A model generated the notes under the pieces. The model searched no databases, was not told the DNA's origin, and saw nothing but the letters and a program-made list of their open reading frames with translations. 64,000 nt of DNA from Verrucomicrobiota bacterium. Its GTDB lineage: Bacteria; Verrucomicrobiota; Kiritimatiellia; CAIQIC01; JAGNIJ01. The stretch spans positions 62,001 to 126,000 of the forward strand of contig JAKLGK010000008.1 of assembly GCA_022710725.1 (NCBI GenBank), in the 5' to 3' direction. This document shows positions 1-7,464 of this stretch, piece after piece (position 1 is the stretch's first letter; every line of letters starts with the position of its first letter). Position numbers and translations under genes: made by a program.

Positions 1-612
1 GTCTACCTGGACGCCGACATAAAGAACATCCGCCCGCACTTTGCCTACGGGCTCGTCGGCCCGCTCATCGAGCGGCCCGAGGTGCGGTACGTCAAGGCCT
101 TCTACGACCGGCCGCTGGCGGGCGCCGGGGGAACCCGGCCGTCGGGCGGCGGGCGCGTGACCGAGATCCTGATTCGCCCGCTGTTCTCGCTGTTCTTCCC
201 GGACCTCGCCGCCCTCATCCAGCCGCTGTCCGGCGAGTACGCCGTGCGCCGCGAGACGCTCGAGCGGCTGTCGTTTCCCATCGGGTACGGGGTGGAAACG
301 GCCCACCTGATGGACGTGTACCGCGCGCACGGGCTCGAGGCCTTCGCGCAAACCGACCTCGACCGGCGGGTGCACCGCAACCAGTCAACGGGGGATCTTG
401 GCCGCATGGCCTTCGGCATCCTTCAGACCTTCCTCTCCCGGCTCCGGCCCGGCGGGGGCGCGGAGGCCCTCCCGGAACTGCACGCCATGCTCCGCCAGTT
501 CCAGGCGCGCGACAACGCCTACGAGCTCGTCGAGCACCATATCGTGGAAGAGGAGCGGCCGCCCATGATTGACCTGCCGGCTTACCGGCAGCGGCGGGGC
601 CTGCCGCCGTGA
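1..612 (+). CDS. gpgS: Glucosyl-3-phosphoglycerate synthase, C-terminal part (5' end outside window)
   Basis: The frame is open from base 1, so the start lies before the window; 203 residues are visible. The segment resembles the C-terminal half of GT81-type glucosyl-3-phosphoglycerate synthases: YVKAFYDRP, then GGGRVTE, then IQPLSGEYA and FPIGYGVE followed by a hydrophobic acidic stretch. The family transfers glucose from an NDP-glucose to 3-phosphoglycerate, the first step to glucosylglycerate (a compatible solute) or to polymethylated glucose polysaccharides. It overlaps the HAD gene by 4 bp (GTGA), so the two are probably translated together, and the partner is a candidate for the dephosphorylation step. 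Mannosyl-3-phosphoglycerate synthase is a less likely alternative. Catalytic N-terminal residues cannot be checked. Confidence 0.85.
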   Translation, partial: VYLDADIKNIRPHFAYGLVGPLIERPEVRYVKAFYDRPLAGAGGTRPSGGGRVTEILIRPLFSLFFPDLAALIQPLSGEYAVRRETLERLSFPIGYGVETAHLMDVYRAHGLEAFAQTDLDRRVHRNQSTGDLGRMAFGILQTFLSRLRPGGGAEALPELHAMLRQFQARDNAYELVEHHIVEEERPPMIDLPAYRQRRGLPP

Positions 613-1496
613 CCGCCGCCCCCCAGCCGGACGCGCGAATCGAATGGGTGCGGCGCCTCGCCGCGCGCTCGGCGCCGATGGCGCCCCGGCCCGTCGGGAT
701 CGAGCCCCGTACCCCCGCCTTGCGGGGCATCCGGGCCGTGCTCTTCGATGTCTATGGCACCCTGCTGATCTCCGGCGCCGGCGATATCGGCCTTTCGCTG
801 GACGCCGTCCGCGCCGACGCCATGGCCGGGGCCTTCGAGGCCGCGGGCCTGGGCCGCCTCGATGACGAGCCCGCCCGGCGCGCCGCGGAACGGTTCGCCG
901 CCCTCATCCGGCGACGCCACGAGGAGCGGCGCGCGGCGGGCGTCGACCGCCCGGAAGTCGATATCCGGGAAATCTGGCGCGCGCTGCTCCGCGAAATCGG
1001 CGCGGCGCCGAAGGAAGACCAAATCGGACTCCTGGCCATCGAGTACGAGACCCGCGTCAACCCGGCCTGGCCCGTGCCCGGGGCCTTCGAACTCGTGGAG
1101 ACTCTCGCGAAACGGAACCTCGTTCTCGGCCTCGTCTCCAACGCCCAGTTCTATACCCCGCTGCTCATCGAGGCGCTCACCGGCCGCGCGCCGGAAGCCT
1201 GGGGTTTTGCGCGGGACATGTGCGTGTGGTCCTTCGAAGAGGGCGCGGCCAAGCCGTCGCCCGGCCTGTTCCGCGCGGCAGCGGAGCGCCTGCGCCGAAG
1301 CCACGGCCTGGAACCGCGCGCCGCGCTGGTCGTCGGCAACGACGCGGCCAACGACGTCGCTCCCGCCGCCCTGCTGGGATTTCGAACGGCGCTCTTCGCC
1401 GGCGACGCCCGCTCCTACCGGCCGCAGCCCGGCCACGCCCCGCCGGATCTGCTGCTCACCACGCTGCCGCAGATCGCGTCCTGCCTGGCCGATTGA
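609..1496 (+). CDS. HAD-superfamily hydrolase, possible glucosyl-3-phosphoglycerate phosphatase
   Basis: A 295-residue HAD phosphatase. Motif I is VLFDVYGTL (nucleophile Asp, with Tyr between the two usual positions), motif II LGLVSNAQ, motif III lysine in AAKPSPGLF and motif IV VVGNDAANDV, so all catalytic positions are present. The segment between motifs I and II is helical and fits a C1 cap. About 40 residues precede motif I and are rich in Pro/Arg. It starts at a GTG whose last two bases share the stop of the upstream gpgS (GTGA). HAD proteins are known to dephosphorylate glucosyl-3-phosphoglycerate in some bacteria, so coupling suggests that role, but this is inference; the motifs alone support only a small-molecule phosphatase. 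Confidence 0.75.
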   Translation: MTAAPQPDARIEWVRRLAARSAPMAPRPVGIEPRTPALRGIRAVLFDVYGTLLISGAGDIGLSLDAVRADAMAGAFEAAGLGRLDDEPARRAAERFAALIRRRHEERRAAGVDRPEVDIREIWRALLREIGAAPKEDQIGLLAIEYETRVNPAWPVPGAFELVETLAKRNLVLGLVSNAQFYTPLLIEALTGRAPEAWGFARDMCVWSFEEGAAKPSPGLFRAAAERLRRSHGLEPRAALVVGNDAANDVAPAALLGFRTALFAGDARSYRPQPGHAPPDLLLTTLPQIASCLAD

Positions 1497-1575
1497 TTCC
1501 AGATCCGGGATCCCGGCGGCCGGACCCGGTTGACGGGCCAAGGGACGACGGGTACGCTCCCTGTCCTGAAACGCC

Positions 1576-2283
1576 ATGTCCGAACTGAAAACATACCAGA
1601 TCCGCTGCCCGCGCTGCCGGCAGGAGCAGCCGGCGGGGCTCTACGAGTCCATCAACGTCAAGACCGATCCCGACCTGCGGCAGAAGCTCATGGCCAACGC
1701 GATCAACGTGGTCCGCTGCGAGGGCTGCGAGCTGTCGTTCCGCGTGGACAAACCGCTGCTCTACCACGACCCGTCGCGGCGCATCATGATCTACCTGGTC
1801 CCCATGGCCGACGACGCCGTCGAGAACAGCGAGCGCCTGTTTGCCCAGCTGCTGATGAACCTCGAAAACGTCCTGCCCGCCGAGGTCCGGCCCCCGACGA
1901 TCGGGCTCGTTTTCAACCGCACCGAGCTCGTTGAACGCATCTTCCTGCTGGAGGCCGGGCTCAATGAGCGGATCATCGAGTACCTGAAATACCTGCTCTT
2001 CACGCGCAACGCCGACCGGTTGAATCCCGCCCGGAAGGAACTGCTCTTCAATGCCGAGGACTCCACCGCGGAATCCCTCTGTTTCGTCGTGCAGGACGTG
2101 GCCACGCGCAAGCTGGAGGCCATGCTGAAGTACGACCGGGGCGTGTACGCCACGCTCGCGGAGATGTTCGACCGGGATGAGCAGACCCCGCGCCTGCTGG
2201 AGCTCTTCCCGGGGCCGCGCATCAGCGCGCGGGCGCTGCTGCTCAAGGAGCTGGGGCGGGAGCCGGCGTCTCCGGAATCGTAA
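1576..2283 (+). CDS. CpXC domain protein
   Basis: A 235-residue protein starting with a zinc-ribbon-like unit: IRCPRCRQEQ near residue 8 and VRCEGCELSF near residue 47, two C-x2-C pairs about 40 residues apart. This layout and the following YHDPSRRIMIY stretch match the CpXC domain family, whose function is unknown. The rest is mainly helical and soluble with no signal peptide. It follows the HAD gene by 79 bp and its 3' end overlaps the 3' end of the convergent TPR gene by 41 bp. Confident as a gene and family member; no function can be assigned. Confidence 0.8.
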   Translation: MSELKTYQIRCPRCRQEQPAGLYESINVKTDPDLRQKLMANAINVVRCEGCELSFRVDKPLLYHDPSRRIMIYLVPMADDAVENSERLFAQLLMNLENVLPAEVRPPTIGLVFNRTELVERIFLLEAGLNERIIEYLKYLLFTRNADRLNPARKELLFNAEDSTAESLCFVVQDVATRKLEAMLKYDRGVYATLAEMFDRDEQTPRLLELFPGPRISARALLLKELGREPASPES

Positions 2284-3052
2284 CCGCCGGGGCTTCCGGC
2301 GCGGGCGCCGCGCTGTCGGCGGCGACCGGGGCCAGCGGGATCGATGACATTTCCGGGATCGTCACCGCCGGGGCCGGCGCGGGCGCCGGAACCGCCGCGG
2401 GACCCGCCCGGATCTGCCGGTTGATCTGGTCCAGGGCGTTCTCCGCCTGCGGGAGCCAGCCGCTCTCGGGATTCGCGGCAATGAAATCCTCGTACGCCGC
2501 CCGCGCCTCTTCCAGCTTATTGGCCTGGGCCAGCACGCGGGCCTTGTTGAGCCGCGCGAGGGGGACCAGGTAATCGTCCGGGTGCGCCGCGACGAACGCA
2601 TCGAAGGCCTGTTCCGCCTGGTCCATCTGCCCCATCGCCTCCAGGCACTGGGCGCGTCCCAGTTCCGCGGCGGACTTCATCGGATGCTTGGCGTACTTCT
2701 GCTCGAACTGCGCATAGGTATACTGCGCCAGCTCGAACTGGCCGCCGTCGAACTGGCGGGCCGCCAGCGTCAGCATGGCCATGGGGGCCGCCGGCGTGGA
2801 GGGATACTGGCTGACCACCTGCTGCAATTGCTCGACCGAACCGGCGCGCGCGAGCAGTTGCGCGGCCTTCACGACGTTGTTCTGGCGGTAGGAGCGGTAC
2901 GCGCCGAATCCCAGGAGGAAGGCCGCGGCCAACCCCAGGCCGATCAGCGCGGGCTGCCCGTATTCGCGCCAGAGGGCGCGCAGCCTGTCCGTGTCCGTCT
3001 GCGGCGCCGGCGCCTCGGGTCCGGCTTCGATGGGTGCTTTTTCTTCCGCCAT
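2243..3052 (-). CDS. YfgM-like membrane-anchored tetratricopeptide protein
   Basis: 269 residues. A short charged, Pro/Ala-rich cytoplasmic tail is followed by one transmembrane helix around residues 34-53 (LIGLGLAAAFLLGFGAY) and a periplasmic run of TPR-like helices (for example AAELGRAQCLEAMGQMDQA and PLARLNKARVLAQANK). This matches the YfgM/TPR_21 family, whose E. coli member associates with SecYEG and periplasmic chaperones. The last 60 residues are a low-complexity Pro/Ala tail with a thrice-repeated VTIPE motif. The ATG at 3052 is chosen because an AGAGGAT ribosome site lies about 7 nt upstream; an upstream in-frame start would add residues unlike the family. The low-complexity tail forms the overlap with the CpXC gene. 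Confidence 0.75.
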   Translation of the reverse strand: MAEEKAPIEAGPEAPAPQTDTDRLRALWREYGQPALIGLGLAAAFLLGFGAYRSYRQNNVVKAAQLLARAGSVEQLQQVVSQYPSTPAAPMAMLTLAARQFDGGQFELAQYTYAQFEQKYAKHPMKSAAELGRAQCLEAMGQMDQAEQAFDAFVAAHPDDYLVPLARLNKARVLAQANKLEEARAAYEDFIAANPESGWLPQAENALDQINRQIRAGPAAVPAPAPAPAVTIPEMSSIPLAPVAADSAAPAPEAPAVTIPETPAPAPAP

Positions 3053-3119
3053 GGCCGTATCCTCTCGGTTGGAAAACTCCGCGTGTTTACCCCTTGCCCC
3101 GCCAAAAGGCAACTGCGGA

Positions 3120-3647
3120 TTACACCGGCGCCTCCGGCGCTTCGCCGTACAGCGCCAGGACCCGCGCGGCGACCTCGTCCGGCGTGAGATCGGTCGTCTC
3201 CACCTGCCGGGCGACGGCCTCGTACAGGGCGCGCCGATTTTCCAGCAGTTCCCGCACGCGCTGTTCCTTGTCTCCGCCCTCCAGGAGCGGGCGGTTCCGA
3301 TGATGCCCCACGCGTTTCAGGATGGTTTCCAGCGCGGCGGACAGGCAGACCACCAGTCCCGTCCGCTCGAAATCGCGGAGGTTGTCCGGGTTGAGCACTA
3401 CGCCGCCCCCGGCGGCGATCACCAGGTCGCGCTGCCCGGCCAGTTCAAGCACCAGCGCGCGCTCCAGCTTCCGGAAGTGGGCCTCTCCTTCGCAGGCGAA
3501 GATCTCGGGGATGGCGCGGCCGGCGCGCGCCTCGATCACCGCGTCCATGTCCACGAACCGGCGCCCGAGCCGCGCGGCCACCCGCCGGCCCGTGGCGGAT
3601 TTGCCGGCGCCCATGAAACCGACGAGGATGAGGTTGGCGTGTTTCAT
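3120..3647 (-). CDS. aroK: Shikimate kinase
   Basis: 175 residues, the usual length. It phosphorylates shikimate at O3 with ATP in the chorismate pathway. Seen: Walker A GFMGAGKS (residues 10-17), shikimate-binding FVDMD, HFRKLE with the Arg-x3-Glu pair, the glycine triplet AAGGGVV, and the lid arginine in RNRPLLEG. The start is the ATG at 3647, which places the P-loop beta strand directly at the N-terminus as in homologues. It lies downstream of the cold-shock gene on the same strand, separated by an 85-bp gap containing a perfect hairpin. aroE, another step of this pathway, is 1.3 kb upstream on the same strand. Confidence 0.93.
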   Translation of the reverse strand: MKHANLILVGFMGAGKSATGRRVAARLGRRFVDMDAVIEARAGRAIPEIFACEGEAHFRKLERALVLELAGQRDLVIAAGGGVVLNPDNLRDFERTGLVVCLSAALETILKRVGHHRNRPLLEGGDKEQRVRELLENRRALYEAVARQVETTDLTPDEVAARVLALYGEAPEAPV

Positions 3648-3671
3648 CGCGAGCCCGGGCAAAGCGCCGCA

Positions 3672-3695
3672 GATCCCCGGAACACTCCGGGGATC
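3672..3695 (-). terminator. Perfect 9-bp stem hairpin between csp and aroK
   Basis: GATCCCCGG at 3672-3680 and CCGGGGATC at 3687-3695 pair perfectly around a 6-nt loop. It follows the end of the cold-shock gene and precedes aroK on the minus strand. There is no T tract, so it may be an attenuator, an RNA-processing or stability element rather than a classical intrinsic terminator. Confidence 0.4.
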
Positions 3696-3732
3696 CGTGG
3701 CGGCATGAGACACAAGCGCGGCAGGTCCGCCC

Positions 3733-3954
3733 TTACGAGGCGGCGACGGCGTTGACCAGCGTGACGTCGCGGGCCCGGGCGCCCTTGGCGTCCTGGAAGA
3801 TCTCGAACTGGACCTTGTCCCCTTCGTTCAAGGTCTTGAACCCCTCCGACATAATGGCGGAGTAGTGGACAAAGACATCCTGGTTCATTCCGTCCGGAAT
3901 GATGAACCCGTAACCTTTTTTCTCGTTGAACCACTTCACAGTACCGGTAGCCAT
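3733..3954 (-). CDS. Cold-shock domain protein
   Basis: 73 residues, one cold-shock OB fold. Both RNA-binding signatures are present: KGYGFI (RNP1) and VFVHYSAI (RNP2), after the typical start [11 protein letters not shown]. The family binds single-stranded RNA/DNA and melts structure in mRNA. The ATG at 3954 is supported by GGAGGAAG about 8 nt upstream. The last residues (ARARDVTLV) match the standard C-terminal strand. It stands alone upstream of aroK; about 176 bp without another gene precede it before the prepilin peptidase end, which could hold a long leader. Confidence 0.93.
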   Translation of the reverse strand: MATGTVKWFNEKKGYGFIIPDGMNQDVFVHYSAIMSEGFKTLNEGDKVQFEIFQDAKGARARDVTLVNAVAAS

Positions 3955-4148
3955 AACAATTACTTCCTCCACATTGCTAGAGCCGCGCATTGTGCCGTCC
4001 CTTTCCAGGAACACAAGAGAAATGTTTGGCTCGATGAAATGGGGCGTCGCCGCATGAAGGCGGGGCGCCCTGACCCCGGGAAACCGTCAAGCGAAGCGGC
4101 GCGGGAGAGGCGTCGCGCCTCCGGATCCCGGCGCGGACTCCGGCGCCG

Positions 4149-4973
4149 TCACATCGGCGGGCGCAGCCATGTCACGTACGCCGCCCACCAGCGGAAGCCC
4201 CACAGGATCCACACCCCGGCGGCCACCGCGAGGTACGGCCCGTACGGCACGCGGCTCTGCCACTCCTTGTGCCCGCTGACGATCATACCCACGCCCACGA
4301 GCGAGCCGACCAGCGACGAGGCCATGATGATGAACACCACCGCCTGCCACCCCAGCAGCGCGCCCAGCCCGCCGAGCAGCTTGACGTCGCCCAGCCCCAT
4401 GGCGTCCTTCTTGAACGCCAGCTTGCCCAGCACGCCCACCAGCCACAGCACCCCGGCGCCCGCCGCCAGCCCGATTAACGCCATCTTGAACCCGGCCAGC
4501 GCGCCGGTCACGCCGTGCAGCGAGGGCACAAGCGGACTCAATATCAGTCCCGCCGCGATCCCGCCCAGGGATACGCGGTCCGGGATGATCAGGTGCTCCA
4601 GGTCCACGAACGTGCCGAGGACCAGGCCCGCCATGATCAACAGGTATACCGGCGTGCGCGGATCCACGCCGTATTCCCGCCACACCAATAGAAAGAGAAC
4701 CGCGGTGAGCGATTCCACGAGAAAATACCGGATCGATATTTTTTCCCCGCACTGCCGGCAGCGCGCCCGCAGGACCAGCCAGCTGACGAGCGGGATGTTG
4801 TCGTGCCACGCGATCAGCTTCCCGCAGTGCGGGCAGTGCGAGCGCGGGGCGATCACGGACTCCTCGCGCGGGATGCGGTAGATGCCGACGTTCAGGAAGC
4901 TGCCGACGCACGCGCCGAAGGCGAAGACAAGGGCCGTCAGGTACCCCCAGAGGAGCGGCGGCACGTCGCTCAT
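4149..4973 (-). CDS. pilD: Type IV prepilin peptidase / N-methyltransferase
   Basis: 274 residues, polytopic membrane protein of the A24 family that cleaves the leader of type IV pilins and pseudopilins and methylates the new N-terminus. Seen in order: N-terminal helix with GSFLNVGIYRIP, the zinc-binding CPHC (47-50) and CRQC (72-75) pairs of the bifunctional form, catalytic Asp124 in FVDLEH, and catalytic Asp196 in the GLGDVK signature, within several hydrophobic helices. Start ATG at 4973 overlaps the stop of aroE by 4 bp (ATGA), so translation is probably coupled. Likely clients include the pseudopilin-type proteins of the same genome; none with a clear cleavage motif is in this window. 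Confidence 0.93.
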   Translation of the reverse strand: MSDVPPLLWGYLTALVFAFGACVGSFLNVGIYRIPREESVIAPRSHCPHCGKLIAWHDNIPLVSWLVLRARCRQCGEKISIRYFLVESLTAVLFLLVWREYGVDPRTPVYLLIMAGLVLGTFVDLEHLIIPDRVSLGGIAAGLILSPLVPSLHGVTGALAGFKMALIGLAAGAGVLWLVGVLGKLAFKKDAMGLGDVKLLGGLGALLGWQAVVFIIMASSLVGSLVGVGMIVSGHKEWQSRVPYGPYLAVAAGVWILWGFRWWAAYVTWLRPPM

Positions 4974-5830
4974 GCGCCGTACACCTTCTGCTCGAGCGCG
5001 CGCCGCATGACGTCCGCCGGCGCGGCGCGGCCGGTCCAGATCTCGAACGCCTTCGCGCCCTGGTGCAGCAGCATGCCCAGCCCGTTCGCCGCCGTCGCGC
5101 CGCTCTTCTTGGCCTCGCGCATGAACGGCGTTTCCGGCGCGCCGTAGACGAGGTCGAACGCCCACTGCCCGGCGCGGAACGCCCCCGCGCCCAGCGGCGA
5201 GGCGTCGCCCGGCTTCAGCCCCGCGGGCGTCGCCTGCACGACGAGATCCGCCGCGCGCGCGGCACCGGCGAGCTCGCTCGACGCCTCGATGACGCGCGCC
5301 TCGGAGACCATGAACTGGGTCTCGAGTTCCATCGCCAGTTTCCGGACGCGCCCCGCGTCGAGGTCGGCCAGCGCGAACTTCGTGACCCCGGCGCCCGCCG
5401 AGGCGAGCGCGACCGCCCGGCCCGCGCCGCCGCAGCCGAGGATGAACATCGAGCGGCCCGCGACCGGCGCGCCGAACGCCTCCTCGGCCGCGCGCAGGAA
5501 ACCCGCGCCGTCGGTATTGTGCCCGACCGGCCCGGCGGGCGTGAACTGGACGGTGTTCACGGCGCCCATCAGGCGGGCGGACTCGTCGAGGTTCGGCAGC
5601 GCCCGGCAGGCGACCTCTTTCAGCGGCACGGTGACGTTCAGCCCGCCGAAGCCGAGGTCCGCCAGCGCGGCCAGCGCGCCCGGCAGCTTCTCCGGCGTCA
5701 CGTCGAGCGCGACGTAGACCGCGTCGAGCCCCAGCGCGGCGAACGCGGCGTTGTGCATCGCCGGCGACAGCGTATGCGCGACCGGGTGGCCGAGGACGGC
5801 GTAAATCTTCGTGTGGCCGGTGATGGGCAT
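4970..5830 (-). CDS. aroE: Shikimate dehydrogenase (NADP+)
   Basis: 286 residues. Reduces 3-dehydroshikimate to shikimate. The N-terminal substrate domain carries HTLSPAMHN and NVTVPLK with catalytic Lys71, and NTDG with catalytic Asp107; the nucleotide-binding domain carries ILGCGGAGRAVA and ends with NGLGMLLHQGAKAFE, all diagnostic. It is the first of a two-gene coupled unit with pilD (4-bp overlap) and lies 212 bp downstream of def; that gap contains a palindrome array that could influence its expression. Confidence 0.95.
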   Translation of the reverse strand: MPITGHTKIYAVLGHPVAHTLSPAMHNAAFAALGLDAVYVALDVTPEKLPGALAALADLGFGGLNVTVPLKEVACRALPNLDESARLMGAVNTVQFTPAGPVGHNTDGAGFLRAAEEAFGAPVAGRSMFILGCGGAGRAVALASAGAGVTKFALADLDAGRVRKLAMELETQFMVSEARVIEASSELAGAARAADLVVQATPAGLKPGDASPLGAGAFRAGQWAFDLVYGAPETPFMREAKKSGATAANGLGMLLHQGAKAFEIWTGRAAPADVMRRALEQKVYGA

Positions 5831-5869
5831 GGGGAGGGAAGGGTTCAGAGTTCAGGGTTCAGGGGGCGT

Positions 5870-6011
5870 TTTCCAAACATTGGAAATTTTTCCTTCATTT
5901 TTTCCAAACATTGGAAACTTTTCCGCCGGTTTTTCCAATGTTTGGAAAATTTCGCCGCTATTTTTCCAATGTTTGGAAAAAATGGACAGCACTTTTTCCA
6001 ATGTTTGGAAA
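5870..6011. repeat. Array of five TTTCCAAACATTGGAAA near-palindromes at 31-bp spacing
   Basis: Five 17-bp units of form TTTCCAA-ACA-TTGGAAA lie at 5870-5886, 5901-5917, 5932-5948, 5963-5979 and 5995-6011. Start-to-start distances are 31, 31, 31 and 32 bp, about three helical turns. The first two have centre ACA, the last three the reverse-complement centre TGT, so orientation flips once. Intervening 14-15-bp sequences are mostly T-rich and not conserved. It occupies the 212-bp gap between def and aroE. It looks like a lineage-specific intergenic palindrome family; function unknown. Arms contain TTGGAA/TTCCAA, so each unit could be an operator or an RNA hairpin. Confidence 0.85.
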
Positions 6012-6017
6012 ACATCG

Positions 6018-6048
6018 CTGTAGCGCGCCACGCCGCGCGGCGCTACAG
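6018..6048. repeat. Hairpin at the 3' end of def
   Basis: CTGTAGCGC (6018-6026) pairs perfectly with GCGCTACAG (6040-6048). The right arm contains the stop codon of def. No T run follows, so it is a weak terminator candidate and more likely a REP-like dispersed hairpin next to the palindrome array. Confidence 0.45.
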
Positions 6049-6609
6049 ATTCGTTTCCTTCATCGCCTCCTTGGTCTCTCGCTTGAGGCGCTTGAGCTGG
6101 CCGGCGAGGGCGATCTTCTTCAGGGCGGACATGTGGTCGACGAAGAGCACGCCGTTGAGGTGGTCCATCTCGTGCTGGACGGCGCGGGCGACGAACTTGC
6201 GGAAGGTCTGCGCCCGGGCTTTGCCCTGGGTGTCGAGGTACTCGACGGTGACCTCGACGGGCCGCGTGATGGGCGCGTAGATGCCGGGGAAGCTCAAGCA
6301 GCCCTCCTCGGCGGTCTCGGTGTCGCGCGAGGCGGCGACGATCTTCGGGTTGATCAGGGCGAGGGGCATGGTCGCGCCGGGGTTGAAGAACAGCCCCTTG
6401 TCGTCGCGGTCCATTTCCGGCGGGACCTCGATGACGCAGACGGCGACGTCCTCGCCGACCTGCTCGGCGGCCAGGCCGACGCCGCGCTCCTCGCGCATGG
6501 TGTCGAGCATGTCGCGCACGAGGGCGCGTATGGCATCGTCCACCTTCTCCACCGGCCGCGCCTTCTTGCGCAGCACGGCGTCGCCGTAGGTATGGATCGT
6601 TTTCTTCAT
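6043..6609 (-). CDS. def: Peptide deformylase
   Basis: 188 residues. Removes the N-formyl group from nascent proteins. The three family motifs are present: GVGLAAEQ (43-50), EEGCLSFPG with metal ligand Cys104, and QHEMDHLNG with His146, catalytic Glu147 and His150. A segment around residues 62-80 (EMDRDDKGLFFNPG) is a longer loop than in short type-I enzymes. It is read towards aroE. Start is the ATG at 6609, giving the standard MKKTIHTYGDAVLRK opening. Confidence 0.95.
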   Translation of the reverse strand: MKKTIHTYGDAVLRKKARPVEKVDDAIRALVRDMLDTMREERGVGLAAEQVGEDVAVCVIEVPPEMDRDDKGLFFNPGATMPLALINPKIVAASRDTETAEEGCLSFPGIYAPITRPVEVTVEYLDTQGKARAQTFRKFVARAVQHEMDHLNGVLFVDHMSALKKIALAGQLKRLKRETKEAMKETNL

Positions 6610-6702
6610 GCGCGTTCCGAACTCACCATACGCATTCCCGCGCGGATTTCAACGGCGTAAACGCTTGCCGACCCGGGGGGAGTGTCCTACATTGGGGGGG
6701 CG

Positions 6703-7464
6703 ATGAACGAGGCGCTCGTCGTCATTCCGACGTACAACGAGAAGGAGAACATCCGCGGCGTCGTGGCGGCCGTGGAAAAGGCGTGCCCGTCGGCGGACCT
6801 CCTGTTCGTGGACGACAACTCGCCGGACGGCACGGGGCGGATCGCGGACGAGATCGCGGCCGGCGACCCGCGGGTGCACGTGCTGCACCGCGAGCGCAAG
6901 CAGGGGCTGGGCCGGGCGTACCTCGCGGGATTCCGGTGGGGCCTGGAGCGGCACTACCAGTTCCTGTTCGAGATGGACGCCGATTTTTCACACAACCCGA
7001 ACGACCTGCCGCGCCTGCTGGAGGCCGCCGGGGGGGCGGACCTCGTGCTGGGTTCGCGGTTCGTCGGGGGCATCCGGGTGATCAACTGGCCGTTGAGCCG
7101 GCTGATGTTGAGCAAGGGCGCGGCATTGTATGTCCGGATCATCACGGGGATGCCGTTCATGGACCCGACGGGCGGGTTCAAGTGCTATCGGCGGGCCGTG
7201 CTGGAGGCCATCCCGCTGGACGAGATCAAGTCGAACGGCTACTCGTTCCAGATCGAGATGACGCACCAGGCGTGGCGGCGGGGATTCCAGATCGTGGAGG
7301 CGCCCATCATCTTCGAGGAGCGCCGGTCTGGCCAGTCGAAGATGAGCGGCGGCATCGTCGGGGAGGCGTTGTGGCTGGTGTGGAAAATATTCATGCGCAA
7401 CGGATTGCGGCGGAGACCTGGTCCGGCCCATCCCCGCAGCATCGCGGCGAAGGCGGCGTCATGA
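6703..7464 (+). CDS. Polyprenol-phosphate mannosyltransferase-like GT2
   Basis: 253 residues, a soluble GT2 glycosyltransferase of the dolichol-phosphate mannose synthase type without C-terminal membrane helices. Seen: VVIPTYNEKENI, LFVDDNSPDGT, EMDADFSHNP (DxD-type metal site), DPTGGFKCYRR and FEERRSGQSKM, all typical of DPM1-like proteins. The expected reaction is sugar transfer from an NDP-sugar to polyprenyl phosphate on the inner face of the membrane. The ATG at 6703 follows a G-rich stretch. It overlaps the next gene, a UbiA-family polyprenyl-phosphate enzyme, by 4 bp, so both probably act on polyprenyl phosphate. Sugar specificity cannot be read from sequence. Confidence 0.85.
   Translation: MNEALVVIPTYNEKENIRGVVAAVEKACPSADLLFVDDNSPDGTGRIADEIAAGDPRVHVLHRERKQGLGRAYLAGFRWGLERHYQFLFEMDADFSHNPNDLPRLLEAAGGADLVLGSRFVGGIRVINWPLSRLMLSKGAALYVRIITGMPFMDPTGGFKCYRRAVLEAIPLDEIKSNGYSFQIEMTHQAWRRGFQIVEAPIIFEERRSGQSKMSGGIVGEALWLVWKIFMRNGLRRRPGPAHPRSIAAKAAS

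Noticed and set aside
3955..4148. A promoter for the cold-shock gene
   Set aside because: The best candidate boxes match the consensus poorly, so none is reported.
5870..6011. CRISPR-like appearance of repeat and spacer alternation
   Set aside because: Units are only 17 bp, near-palindromic and inverted part-way, the 14-15-bp intervals are T-rich and partly alike, and no cas gene is near.
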